A DNA stretch of 64,000 bases from Nemopilema nomurai (Eukaryota; Cnidaria; Scyphozoa; Rhizostomeae; Rhizostomatidae), in the NCBI GenBank assembly GCA_003864495.1, contig ML133420.1:1868216-1932215 (forward strand), read 5' to 3'. The notes beneath the pieces are model-generated. The model had not been told where the DNA came from. It ran no database searches and saw nothing but the letters and a program-made list of their open reading frames with translations. The stretch's first letter is position 1. Each line of letters starts with the position of its first letter. A program made the translations under genes and the position numbers. Shown piece after piece: positions 37,055-48,262 of the stretch.

Positions 37055-37835
37055 TAAATTTTGTATCATTAAGAACCTTTTCGATTTTGAATAACATTAT
37101 TAGATTAGATAGCGTCTTTTTAAAATGGGGTGCCGTTTGAGAGAGGGGAGATACTATTGACCACTGTGGTATTATTGAATTGCCTCCCCCTCTTGCATAA
37201 GCAATCTCCTCAAATGGGCCCCTAAACTGGAACTGAAAATTCTTAATAAGCCCCTACCCTTTGAATAGGACCCCTTCTTAACATGCCAATTTTTACAATA
37301 CATGGTTTTAGTTTCTGGATGGATACGACATTCGTCGTAAAGTCAAACTATTAAAAACGAAACATTTTAAATTTTTTTTAAAACTTATTTTCAAAATATT
37401 TGTTCTCTTGGAGTGGACTTGAATAAAAAAAATTGCTTCAAAGCTGTTTTCATGGCGACTTAAAGAGATTTTTTATTATTATGAGTTAAAAGCTTCTCCC
37501 ATGTTGCCCTCGTTTTGCACTATGAAAGGCAGATATTTCTATTAAAGGACAAATCCGGTCAAGAATTTTTTTTCTCTATTCCATACATTTACAGTACGCA
37601 GAGTTTGATTTATTTTGTAGAAATCACGTATGGTTATATTAATGGTTGAAAATCGCGTTGAAAGGTCCGAGTTTTATCAAAATATTGCCTAAAAACCGCG
37701 TTAGTAAAAAAGCCTGGCACTAGTTAACTCGTGACGTAAACTGAGTCAGACATTTTTGGTCGCTAGGTCTGTTGTTAGTTGTTAGGTAACAAACCACAGC
37801 TACCGGATAGGCCTTAAAAGTTGATGATACTAAAA

Positions 37836-40800
37836 ATGCCGAGAAGATGCGTTGTTTATGGTTGTGGAGAGTCAGCTTCTGCATTGAAAGGTGTGTCGGT
37901 TCACATTATCCCTTTTTTGACGACAAAAGGCCGATTGCAGTCAACAGACGAAAGCGGTGGATTGACTTTGTCCAGAGAACGAGAAAGAAGTGGTTGGCAA
38001 CGAAAACATCGGCAATCTGTTCCCGGCATTTCCATCCAAATGTTTTTGAACAGTATTTGGCTTAGTCTGATACCCTCTTAAACTTTCAAGGCTCGTTTTT
38101 GCGGACCTTGCGACGTGATGAGCACGGAATAAGTTCCTTTCCGTCCATTTATCCTGAAGAAAGCACTGACGCGTCGGCTTCATCGGAGACGATGCCACAA
38201 AGTAGGCCCAGTAATCGCGCAAATTGACAGGTAAGGATGTTATCAACGCTAATATTATGCTCTTGTTGACTACAAGGTTAATTTTTCTTATTCTTGCACT
38301 TTTCTCCTCAGCATTAAGACTTGGGATTTCTAAAAAGGATGTTTCATTTTTAGATTATCCGTGAAGCTTTATGTGGTTCAAATGCGCAATCGACCAGTGC
38401 TTGTGGCCACCGTAGATCGGAATCCGTAGTAAAAAGTCCGAGAGAAGAAGATCGATCGCAGAGTTTTGAAGATGATAATAATTTCAACGATTATCAACCA
38501 GAAGAGCTGCAAGTAAGTATTCAACAATCAGGTACATTGGAAGCACTTAAAAGGCGCACTGCATACACTTTGATACTTTTAAAAAAAATTCATTCAGAGG
38601 TAAAATTTTGAAAAAAGAAAGTTTAACAAAAGTTGGGAAGCGTACATCTAGTAGCATAGCAAGGGGGCGGATACCCGCATGGCAACAAATATTGTTGAGA
38701 AAGGGAGTTTTCTGGTGTGCCAAAAGGTATGGACTCCCAACCCCATTTGTACCCTCACTCGACTTGCCTTCCTCCAAATCTTACCAACATGACTACGTTA
38801 CTGTGCACATGCTCCTGATAATAAACATATTTTGATTTATCAACTATTTAACATTCACTCCAGCCATAGACTCCCATGTAGACTAGAAGAAAGACAGTTT
38901 GCACAAAAATATAAGATGCTAATTGTTTAATTTGAATTAGCAATTTGCTATTGTGTTCAGCCTTAAAATTTAAGCATCCTTTTTTATCTCATAAAAAATT
39001 TTCTTCCAATGACAGAATTTCTTTCTGCCATAGTTTAAAGAGGTTTCAACTCAAATGGATCAGTGTGTTGGTTGCATACATCTGTCTTCTGAGAACAACC
39101 ATTTGAAAAACTTATGGATTGGTGCAAAGCACAAACTTGCTGCTGAAAAAGCGAGATTTCAAAGCTCCAAAGAAAACTTGGTAAACAGCCATATTTTAGT
39201 TAAGAAACAATGTATATTGGAATTTCCTAGTGGGTTAAAAAACTGCAGCACAAAAAAAGAATGTGTACAAAAACAGGTTCCCTGATTTTAACACTATATA
39301 TTAGTTTTACCTACATATGCAAAGAGAATTTGCTATACAATTTATTGTATTCTTACTGCCAAGTATTAGAGGCAAGGATGTTGTGGTGGGGGTGCTTGGT
39401 GCTCAACCCCTGTGTTAAAATGTGATGAGATTACAAAGGGGCTCAGTCATCCTTAAATAAGCAGAGCCTGCCTCTAGATATTAAGGTGGCATCCCTTGGG
39501 AAAGTCCAAAAAGCTGATTTGTTCTTGTTGCCACTGAGCTAATCCCATTAAAGGTTGACTTCAGGAACAGAAAACATCTTTATAAAAATAGCCCAAATAT
39601 TAATTCCTTGTAAATATATCATAGTCTTGTCAGTGATTTAAATATATATCTTTCGCAGAAAAATTTCAAGATAATGAGAAAAGTCAAGAAGAGGAAATTT
39701 GGGAAGATTTGGTTGAAGCAAGGGAGACTATGGATAATGATGATGGAGACAATGATATGGATAATGATTTTGATGATGATGATGGGAATGATGTTGAGGA
39801 TGATGATTATAGTATCGAGGATGAAAATGAATGCGTAACAGAACTTGATGATACAATCACTAGCAGGTATTTATCAACTCTAATATGACAATTCTACCTT
39901 AATTGAACTTGTAATTCTGATATAAGGAAAATATTAATCACCATATAAAACCCTGAAATGTGGAGCTAATTGCAGCCTTGTGTTAACCTGGATATTAAAA
40001 TGTGGATGTGACTTTAAAGTAACATCTACAGAAAATATTTCAAAATATTTAAACATATTTTAATGATTTTCAGCCCAAAAGAAAGTTGGTCCAATGATGT
40101 TCGAACAGAGCCAAAGTTCATTGTTTTTCTCTCTCAACTTCTACTTTTATTTCGTATCTGCCCCTCATGCAAAGCAGATGGTGTCCTAACAGAGCAAAGA
40201 ACAATTGGCACATTAATAGAAATTGTATCTTTCTGTGCAAATCCAAAGTGCCCAAAACCAGAGGTCACATGGAGAAGTCAACCAGACTTACCAGGAACAA
40301 GGATCCCAGCAAGGAATTTTCTTCTCTCTTTTGCAATTCTTGTCGCTGGTGCATCCGCAACTAAGATTAGGACTGTCTTTGGCCACATGGGACTTGCTTG
40401 CATATCACTCGCAACATACTATACTCATCAGAAGGTATGTAAAACTTGCTGATCATGCCTAGTAACAAATTTTAGCAAATATTAACGAATTTAAACATCT
40501 ATTTTCAAAAAAGATGTTTTAATATACTGCCATTTATATGGTTATTATATTAAGTTATGCAATATCCGGTTACAGCCGCACAAAATGTTGCTTAAAAACT
40601 TGTGACTGTAAACAGAGTGTCACTGTAAATGGAGCTAAATTAAATAGTTTTACATATTTTGGTTTAAATTTTGTGTGACTGTAACCAGTAGTGTGCCTTT
40701 GAGCAGTGATTGTAAAGTAATTCGACTGTACAGACATGAACAAGTAGCCAAAACAAAGTCTTTTATTGCCAACAACATTAATTTTTATAGTATTTGTTTG

Positions 40801-43746
40801 CCTGTGCATGTTTTGCTTTAGATTTCACGGGACAATAAAATTGCTGTTTCCTTTTTAAATATTGCCTACTGTATCAAAAGATTGCAATATTCCAGGTAAA
40901 GAGCATTTCAAAATAATTATTTATTCCATTGTTTGCATGACCTAGGGTATGCAGTAGAACTTATACAATATCCTTTCTTTTAGGAGAAGCTGTTCCCTTC
41001 TGTCTATCTTCACTGGAAACAGTATCAACAGAAGCTGATAACGGACATTAACAGCCTTGGAGAACAACTAATTATAACTGGTGATGCACGACATGATAGT
41101 ATGGGTCATAGTGCTAAGTATGGTGTATACAGTGTATTTTGTTGCAACAAACCATCAATTACACACTTTGATCTTGTCCAGGTAAGCACGTCTAAACATT
41201 ACTTAGTAGTTTTGATAAGTCATTTTCACCATATTGTTGTTAGGAGAATTGATTTTTATATACCATGCAATACTAGTTGCAGTTTTATTTGTAAGCCTTG
41301 GTGTAGCCCATACAGAATTGTTAAGGCCTCTACTGTATTTGCCTTCACAGTGTGATAAAAGACTCTCTCTATAAAATCTGACACAACTGTTTAACTATGC
41401 TTGATAACCTTGCATCAAAGGCACACTTTCAAGTGATTGCTTTTTATCAGTAGCTGATGTATGAAAATAAATCTACCAATTCAACTTATTATAGCGTAAT
41501 GAGGTAGATAGCAGCTCAGCTATGGAGTACGAAGGGTTTCAACGAAGCATGACATTCTTTGCTACATTGCCTTGTGGAATATCCACATTTGTATCAGACA
41601 GACACTGCTCTGTTGCAAAGCACATGAGAGAAAAGCTTCCTACTGTGAAACATTACTTTGATCTCTGGCATATAAAAAAAAGTAAGTTTTCATCTGATTA
41701 GAAAAAATTAATAATTGATGCCTATATTTAAAACAAATAATGTATGCAAGCTTCATCTTTAGCAATTCTTTTCATTGCATTTATCTGCTTTTCTTTAGAG
41801 GTTCGTAAAATTTTGACAAAGATATCAAAGCTAAAGGGTTGCGAAGTATTGGCAGAGTGGATTCAACCATGTGTGAACCATTTGCATTGGAGTGCAACAA
41901 CAACGCCAAGTGGAGATGGCAACGTTATTCTTGCAAAATTTAGGTCCTTTCTTGGGCACATCATCGATCAGCATAAAGATCTTGAAAATCCTCTTTTTGA
42001 TAAATGTGCACATGGAGAAAATATTCACAACGCAAATGGCTTAGGAAAGGTTTGCATTATTTGTATAAAGTACCCTGCATTCTTTTCTTTTTATTACTGT
42101 TGATCAAGTGTACAATTTTCAGGGCAAGGAAGCATTCTGTAAATTAGTTCATGAAAGTTTCTCATAGACTGAATTCTAACATAACTTAAAATACTTGATT
42201 TATTATAATTTTTTAAGGAAAAAATTACATACTGCACACTTATGTGGACTCAGCTTTAGGGTATTTCATTCAGTCGAAAAATCTTAAAAAAATGATCTTG
42301 ATTTTGCATTTATTGTCTCCTCACAGATTCTGATGAATTTGAATCACTCAGTTCTGCCCTCAGTAATAAGCTACTGGAAAAAGGCATCCAACAAGCTTCA
42401 CCATTGGCCCAGACTAGCTGCTTAGAAGGTTTCCACTCAGTGGTTAATCATTTTTGCCCAAAAATGATCGGTTTCTCGTATGTTGGAATGTTTTGCAGGT
42501 AAACTGGATTATTAGACTAAAAATTTCCATATCTTCTTGTGCAAAAGACAACTTAGTGAGGCTGTGTTAATGAACAATATCAACTTTTTGGCTTATTTAC
42601 TTTTTAACAGTCAATAAGGAAGCTGCTTCTTTGCATCATATTTAAAAATGACCTGTACACGATTTAATATCTTTAGGATGCGGATACACTTCATGCATTG
42701 ATTTGATTCTAATTCAGATCAACAGCTTGCAGCATTTAGCTTTTAAAGAGAAACTGACTAAAAGCACAATTGCTTTTATGCCTACCATTTGATTTTGTTT
42801 CCTAACAAATAGCATATCAATTTCTTTTCAGACATGCATTGGCTGTTCTACATTTCAACTACAATTTGGACAAGGAAGTCAAAAGGAGTGATGACGGTTC
42901 AGCTCAATTAGCTGTCCATTACCCGAAGTTCAAAAATGGGGAGGCTACCATAAAAAATATTAGAGTTCATCAGAATTTTGGTGAATATTTGTTTTTCTTT
43001 TTCTCATTAATTACTCTAGTACAAATAAAGTAGTTGACAGTTTCTAAAGTATTCTAGTTCAAATAAGGTTTGTGTGCTTGCCTAATGTGGCTGTTGATGT
43101 TCAACTATCCTCTCATATTTTATATCAGAATATGTGGAGGAGCTTTTTGCCACAACAATGAAAAGCATTGATGAAGGACAATTGACTGCAGCCATGAACA
43201 AACTGAAAGAGGCTACACCACCCCCGCTTTGTGCAGGTTTTGACAAAGAAAATAGGGAAGAGGCAATTTAAAAACAGGAGCAGCGAAAGCGGATGGTTAC
43301 ACAAGAAGTGCCTGCAACATCTTCAGGTAAAATGGAAAAGGTTCATAATGCACAATGTTGAAAACTATGTCAATACCCATATAATCACATATATTGAAAG
43401 AATTATTGAAAGTGACTGCCTGAACAGTATGTAACAATAGATGCAATGGGAACCAAATTTAACTGCTGGCAAATATTTTATGTGAAAAGTTGAATGTTTC
43501 ATTTTGCATACAGTTAAAGAGTTTCATATGTTTCAAATCATATGTTTCAATTTGCATATTGTGCAAATGAAAGATTATCCAACTATAGTGTATTTAATGC
43601 ACTTTCTTAACATTTCAGGTTCAGCTGATGTTGTGGGACCTCTTAAAAAGAAAGCACCTCATTGCACAGCTTGCAAAAGACCAATGAAAGGACACAGATT
43701 ATTACAAGACTGTCCAAAAAATTTAGAGCAATCAGATTTATTATAA
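37836..43746 (+). pseudogene. Kolobok-like THAP/DDE transposase, about twelve exons
   Basis: Exon 1 (37836-38230) encodes a THAP domain: CVVYGC, then RKRWIDFVQRTRKKW and ICSRHFHP, split by a frameshift at a T run (37913-37918) and a stop at 38063-38065. Further exons: 38354-38512, about 39042-39276, 39659-39866 (acidic), 40074-40434 (CPSC...CANPKCPKP), 40984-41181 with GDARHDSMGHSAKYG, 41495-41681 with SDRHCSVAKHM and YFDLWHIKK, 41799-42049, 42327-42498 with SCLEGFHSVVNHFCPKM, 42832-42980, 43129-43326 (in-frame TAA at 43269-43271), and 43619-43746 with a CTACKRPMKGH...C knuckle. D in ARHDS, D in SDRH and E in LEGFH are the likely catalytic triad (inference). Splice sites are canonical and the central exons are open. 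Confidence 0.78.
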
Positions 43747-43811
43747 CTTACCATAAATAGAGTCTAAGCAGCCCAACTCCTTTTTGACACCCTTACTAGC
43801 GATAGTCCAGT

Positions 43812-45226
43812 CTACTGTAACACGTTTTCATCACGTTCTGCATATCCTGTTGCTCTCTCATTTCTTAAATTAAATTTTCTTCTGATTGCATTATAAGCAC
43901 ATGCAGGCAGTGGCACACGCTTTTTCCCCAACTTTCCATGAATCAGCCTTGTAAAAGCTCTATAGGCAACAGCTCGCAAAAATCTAAAAAAGAAAAATAA
44001 CTGCTAACAAGGAGGAAAGATTAAGAAAAATAAGAAATGAATCATCAGCATGCAGTGCCATAACAACTGACAAGTTGTGGCAATAAATTTTCTTCAAAAA
44101 AGATGGAAGAACAAAGTTTTCCCTAGTGAAAATAAATTCTTTGTTAGAAATTTGATAAATTTGTAATTTCAAAACTTTGATATTTATATTATACATCTTG
44201 ACAAATAATGAAAATTGATGTTTTACCAGTTCGACATAAAGTGCTTCATGTCGTGCAGGTAGAGCTGTAAAGGCGTTTGTTGACAAATATATTCTCGCAT
44301 GTTTGCCTATTGATATTGATCTTTTTAAAATTCATAAAAAGCCTTGACAATCACTTTTAAGCACACTAAAAGACCTAATTCTTAAATTTGATGCATTGAA
44401 CTGCTAACTTATATTAGTACCTCAAATAGAGAAGAAGAAATTGATTACAAACATTTTTTCTGATCCTAGATTTCGGTAGCGTGTTTTTCGAGTTGTTTTA
44501 TACTGGTCAGCCAGCAACTCTAATGTCCATTGATTCAGGCAACTTGGTTCAAATCCTGGATGACCAGTGACGCATTCAGGAGGCTTCCCAAGTTCTTCTA
44601 GGACCCGTTCTCTATGTATTGCCTCAACACATTCCTCATTTTTTTTGCAGCACTTGCATTCTTTGGCATTTTCAAAAAGTGCATTGTCACATTGACCGCA
44701 TCTGCACCTAGAAATGAATCCGAAAATAAAGTTATGCAAAGATGTGTTAAAGTTCTATCAATTTATTAAATGAGATGCTTTTATCAGATTCAAATCCAAT
44801 CAAATTTATCACTGTTATTTTCCTTCATGCAAGGAAATACATGTAATAAATGTCTCAACCTCTAGCCAGGCAGCGTCAGCAAGAGGGGCCTAGTAGGCGA
44901 AGGACCTTTGGCCTAATCACAAAACGTTGAACAACCTACCAGGTATTTAACGGCTCCGTTCCATCCAGACGGCTAGTAAGTATTCTTTGTCTGTCTTCGT
45001 CCTCTCTGCGCCGTCGGTTATAGTTTCGAAGCCATTCCTCATCTGCTAATGGTTCACCCATATAGGGACCCTCTAAATCGGCATCGTTACCGCCAGTTGC
45101 TTGGCCTAGTCTTTGCTCTACGCCTTGAGCTATATCGTTCGGGTCTTCCACATCAAGCTCGAATTGAGATGTGTCACTAAGATCTTGATCCTGGTAAGTT
45201 TCTGAAGAATCGCTGATATCCGACAT
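43812..45226 (-). CDS. P2X7 intracellular (ballast) domain-like protein, intact three-exon gene
   Basis: Exons 45226-44940, 44707-44453 and 43983-43812 join in exact phase (287+255+172 = 714 nt, 237 residues plus stop) through GT..AG introns. The first exon is acidic (MSDISDSSETYQDQDLSDTS) and ends ADEEWLRNYNRRRRED. The junction creates WCRCGQCDN, followed by ECKCCKK, PPECVTGHPGFEPSCLNQW, then YR, FLRAVAYRAFTRLIHGKLGK and LPACAYNAIRRKFN. This spacing of cysteines and the AYR...HG.LGK...P.C...IR block is that of the Zn-coordinating cytosolic domain of the P2X7 receptor, also found as free-standing proteins in invertebrates. No membrane segment is present, so this is not a channel. It lies convergent with the Kolobok-like transposase, 65 bp apart, inside the same TTAA-bounded unit. 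Its role in the element is unknown. Nucleic-acid or protein binding is plausible. Confidence 0.85.
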
Positions 45227-45748
45227 GCTTTCCCGATTTCGAAGTGAGATGAAACAAGTTTTTGAGAGAGTACGGCGATCAGCGGATCGTCAAGTACGAA
45301 TTGATGACATATTATGACTCAGTTTACGTCACGACTTAACTAGTTCCAGGTCTTGTTCGCCGCGCGGTTTCCAGGTAGGGGTAGACGATTTTAAACCCCC
45401 CAAATCATACGTTGTGTTTCCCAATGACGAAAACTATAATCACCATTAAAATGTAAATACTTTAAAGTGGCAGATATTCAAAAATGGCGATAGGCCATAT
45501 TTGACCTTTAATGAAAGCAGATATTCCTATTCATGTGTGATGTGCTTTTCCCATTTTGATTCTTGTCCCATTTTTCAATTTTTCAATGAAAGGCGCCTTT
45601 TCCTGTTGATTCTGAGCCCCTCCTGTCTTTTCAGCACCCCAGGGTCAACGAGAAATAACTTTTTTTCTTTTTCAATTTAAGTATAGTGGTAAAACATATT
45701 ATATATAAAGCAACGGAAATAGCAAGGTTAACTAACGATTTTATTTGA

Positions 45749-46160
45749 TTGGCTCATAAGATGTTCTTTTTACGTAATCATACTGCCAAGGCAATTCTCC
45801 TTGTGCTGACTGAAAGTAGTCTGCGACTTTCTGTCGAAAACCTTGGGCGGATTCTACTATATTATTAGAACCAAGTTGCTTTATGTCTGAAAGAGAGCCA
45901 GACTCTTGTTACTTCAAATCTCCATGTTCCGCGATGAAGAATACCATGGGCATCTTCATAATAAATGTAACCTGGGGGCAGTAAATTCTTCCGTACGCTT
46001 TTTGACTGTCATCGTGCTTTTTTAGCCAGCTATATAGGGTGTGCAGCATCTCAAGAAAGTCCAGAGAAATTGGAGGTTGGTCTGCGCTTAAATAAATAGA
46101 AACCAACCACTTGATTGCATTTTCTAAAAAAATTCTCTTCATAGAAACTTTTGCTATCAA
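45749..46160 (-). pseudogene. Unrecognised ORF remnant
   Basis: A - strand frame of about 136 codons from MIAKVSMKRIFLENAIKWLV to YDYVKRTSYEPIK, interrupted once by TAA directly after AEHGDLK. Composition looks protein-like (WLVSIYLSADQPPISLDFL, SAQGELPWQYDYV), but I do not recognise the family and see no start or splice context. It lies just outside the right end of the Kolobok-like element. Confidence 0.3.
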
Positions 46161-46945
46161 AGCGCGATGAGCTTGAAGACAAGCATGCTAAGGGAATGGT
46201 TCATTGTCACCCCCAAACCACCCAAAGCAACATGACGCGTACAATAGTGGTGCCTTCTGTATGGAGGTTTGTGTTTTATAGATGCATTTGGCGTTGATCA
46301 TATAAAATAACGATTTGACAATACATTGTAATCAATACAATGATGACAATAATAATTATAACGATGATGATAACAGACAACAACATTGTTATGAATATGG
46401 TTAACAAGATTTATTATGGAGATTTATTACGAAATTACGTTTGATAGTAAATGATAGGACAATATATGTTGGCAAATGTGAAATATTCTTGGGTGAAAAT
46501 ATTTTTGTGTGAGGATGCAAACCATCCAATCTTTATCACATTCCTTATCACAGTTATCAGCTCATTTAAAACTTTTCCTGCATATTTTAATAACAATAGT
46601 GTTGCAGGTGATATTATTAAATTCGAATTTAATGTTAATTATGCTCGTTCGTTCTTTAAAAGTATTATTTCAGCTTGCTGAGATTTTGCTGAGAGACTAG
46701 ATTTGGCAATTCAAAAACCAAGTCGGAAGATTTAATCGCATATCGCAAGACGATTGGTTAACTGCTGCTCTCTGCCTCAGGTTATTAGAATTTCTCTGCA
46801 GTTTTTTTTAAAATGGTATCAATAAAGAAAAACAATTTTTTTATCATAGTGTTCATATTAAAGAAAGATGAACTCTACCCCGTCCACTCAAAAATGTGAC
46901 ACTATAGTGTTAAGGATGATGTGTAAAATAAAAAAAATGTTCACT
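46161..46945. other. Intergenic, no supported gene
   Basis: AT-rich sequence with GATGATAACAGACAACAAC-like simple stretches around 46330-46385. Nothing recognisable on either strand. Confidence 0.5.
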
Positions 46946-47886
46946 GTCGATGGTTTCACTTGGGCTGGGTTCAAAAATCATTCCGAGAGGCAAATGAGAT
47001 GATATTTGAATGCTAAGCCTGCATCCAACAGTCGTCAATTCTACTTGAATCAATCGATGAAAAAAATTAAGAACCACGTGCAAGCTCATCTCCAAAGGTC
47101 AATAAGCATCAAATTAAGAAAGGAAAAGGGTCGAGAGAGCTGCCAAAAACAATGTATGGATTTCATCTCCTTTCCTCCAATAACAAAGCAAGAAGGTGCC
47201 AGCATTGCCGCCAACAGACAGGTCGAGAAGAAGCAGCCAGAAAACTTAATGGTCGAAAAATACAGCACATTCAAGGTTCCAGCCAAAAAAGGGCTACGAA
47301 AGTCTACCAGAAATAACTACTTCTGCATCAATTTGGGTTGCATTTAGGAAGAGTTCGATAGCTTTCCGTGGGACAAATTAATAATTGAAGACGCAATTAA
47401 AGAAAAATTAACGGTAAACAATGTGAAATGGTTAGAAAAATTAGGTATTGACTTTTCAAAGCAATACTAGCAACAGCAGATGAAAACTCTAGTACCTTTC
47501 ATCCAATCACCTTCGCACTTCTAAAGAAAAGAATGTAATTTAAACGACTATTAGCAGTATACTCCTTTCATCTGCAGAAGTGACGCAGTATTTCTCATTC
47601 TCTATTGATTGATAGTCGCAAGAATTACAATCTTTTCTTCAGAATAAGATTCTATGAATTCTGTGCAGCAGCAATGATTTAAAGAAGAGTTTTGGTTCAA
47701 TTTTCAGAACGCATTTTTACAGTACTGTTATTATGCTCACCCTGAAATAGAAACCATTTGCAAAAAGTGTATTCAGTAACTCAGATCTCTGTTATGAACA
47801 CTGAAAAACAGGTAACAAATGGAAAATGAAAAGGAAATATGCAAGCTGATTATGGGAAATTATCTTGAAATTTTCTTAGAACTTTG
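46946..47886 (+). repeat. Dispersed ~1 kb repeat, copy B, with coding remnant
   Basis: Second copy of the repeat at 25405-26365, same orientation. The coding remnant corresponds to EKKQPENL, then RKSTRNNYFCINLGCI, a stop at 47346-47348, and downstream (still in frame) DKLIIEDAIKEKLTV and WLEKLGIDFS. A 15-bp difference relative to copy A and a frameshift upstream show independent decay. Confidence 0.75.
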
Positions 47887-47959
47887 ACAACACAGAGCCT
47901 GAATATTCTTTCTGAATATTCCTGATATCCTCACTTGAGTTTTTTTCATTATTAATCGC

Positions 47960-48075
47960 GTAGGCAACTCAGAATGGACTGCAAAGCTTGTTCACTGTGA
48001 CAAGGGTTTTAAGGTTAAGAGTGCAAAGATATGTGCTGTGCACTTCAAAAAGGGATGTATCTTTATAGGTATGGA
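47960..48075 (+). pseudogene. Possible THAP-type exon fragment
   Basis: An open frame reads SEWTAKLVHCDKGFKVKSAK followed by ICAVHFKKGCIFI and then GTATGG, a plausible donor. W...K.(I)C..HF is the C-terminal half of a THAP (C2CH) domain. It ends about 25 bp before the ISL2EU-like element and is not part of it, whose own THAP exon starts at 48263. The N-terminal CC pair is not visible upstream, where copy B of the dispersed repeat lies. Confidence 0.4.
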
Positions 48076-48262
48076 TTTTATTCAAGTATTTCTTGTCCAT
48101 TCTCTTAGTCGGACATCCGGGTACTTGAGAATGTAATTGCATAGCAACGCACGCAAAGGGGAAAACAAACGTGGCTTTGAAGCTTTCCCAACAGTGTATC
48201 TGAGACCGTCCTGAGTGTAGCTCTCCAGAAATACGAAAAAATTGGCATTTGAAATTGAAAAA

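Larger units (their letters stand above)
37546..45507. mobile_element. Kolobok-like DNA transposon carrying a P2X7-ballast-domain gene
   Basis: A 7962-bp element bounded by TTAA on both sides (37542-37545 and 45508-45511), the target duplication of the Kolobok superfamily. Its ends are inverted: AGGACAAATCCGGTC at the left versus AGGTCAAATATGGCC read inward from the right. A second, stronger inverted block follows: ACTAGTTAACTCGTGACGTA at about 37720 and the inverse of TACGTCACGACTTAACTAGT at about 45325, part of a ~55-bp match. Inside, a THAP-containing DDE transposase is on + and a P2X7-ballast-like protein is on -, convergent. Superfamily assignment follows from THAP domain, TTAA and transposase motifs. 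Confidence 0.8.

Noticed and set aside
40570..40809. Antisense 79-codon frame inside the Kolobok-like element
   Set aside because: It lies in an intron of the transposase and has no motif or splice context.
43812..45226. Host P2X purinergic receptor gene
   Set aside because: No transmembrane segments or extracellular channel domain; only the zinc-binding C-terminal type domain is present, within a transposon.
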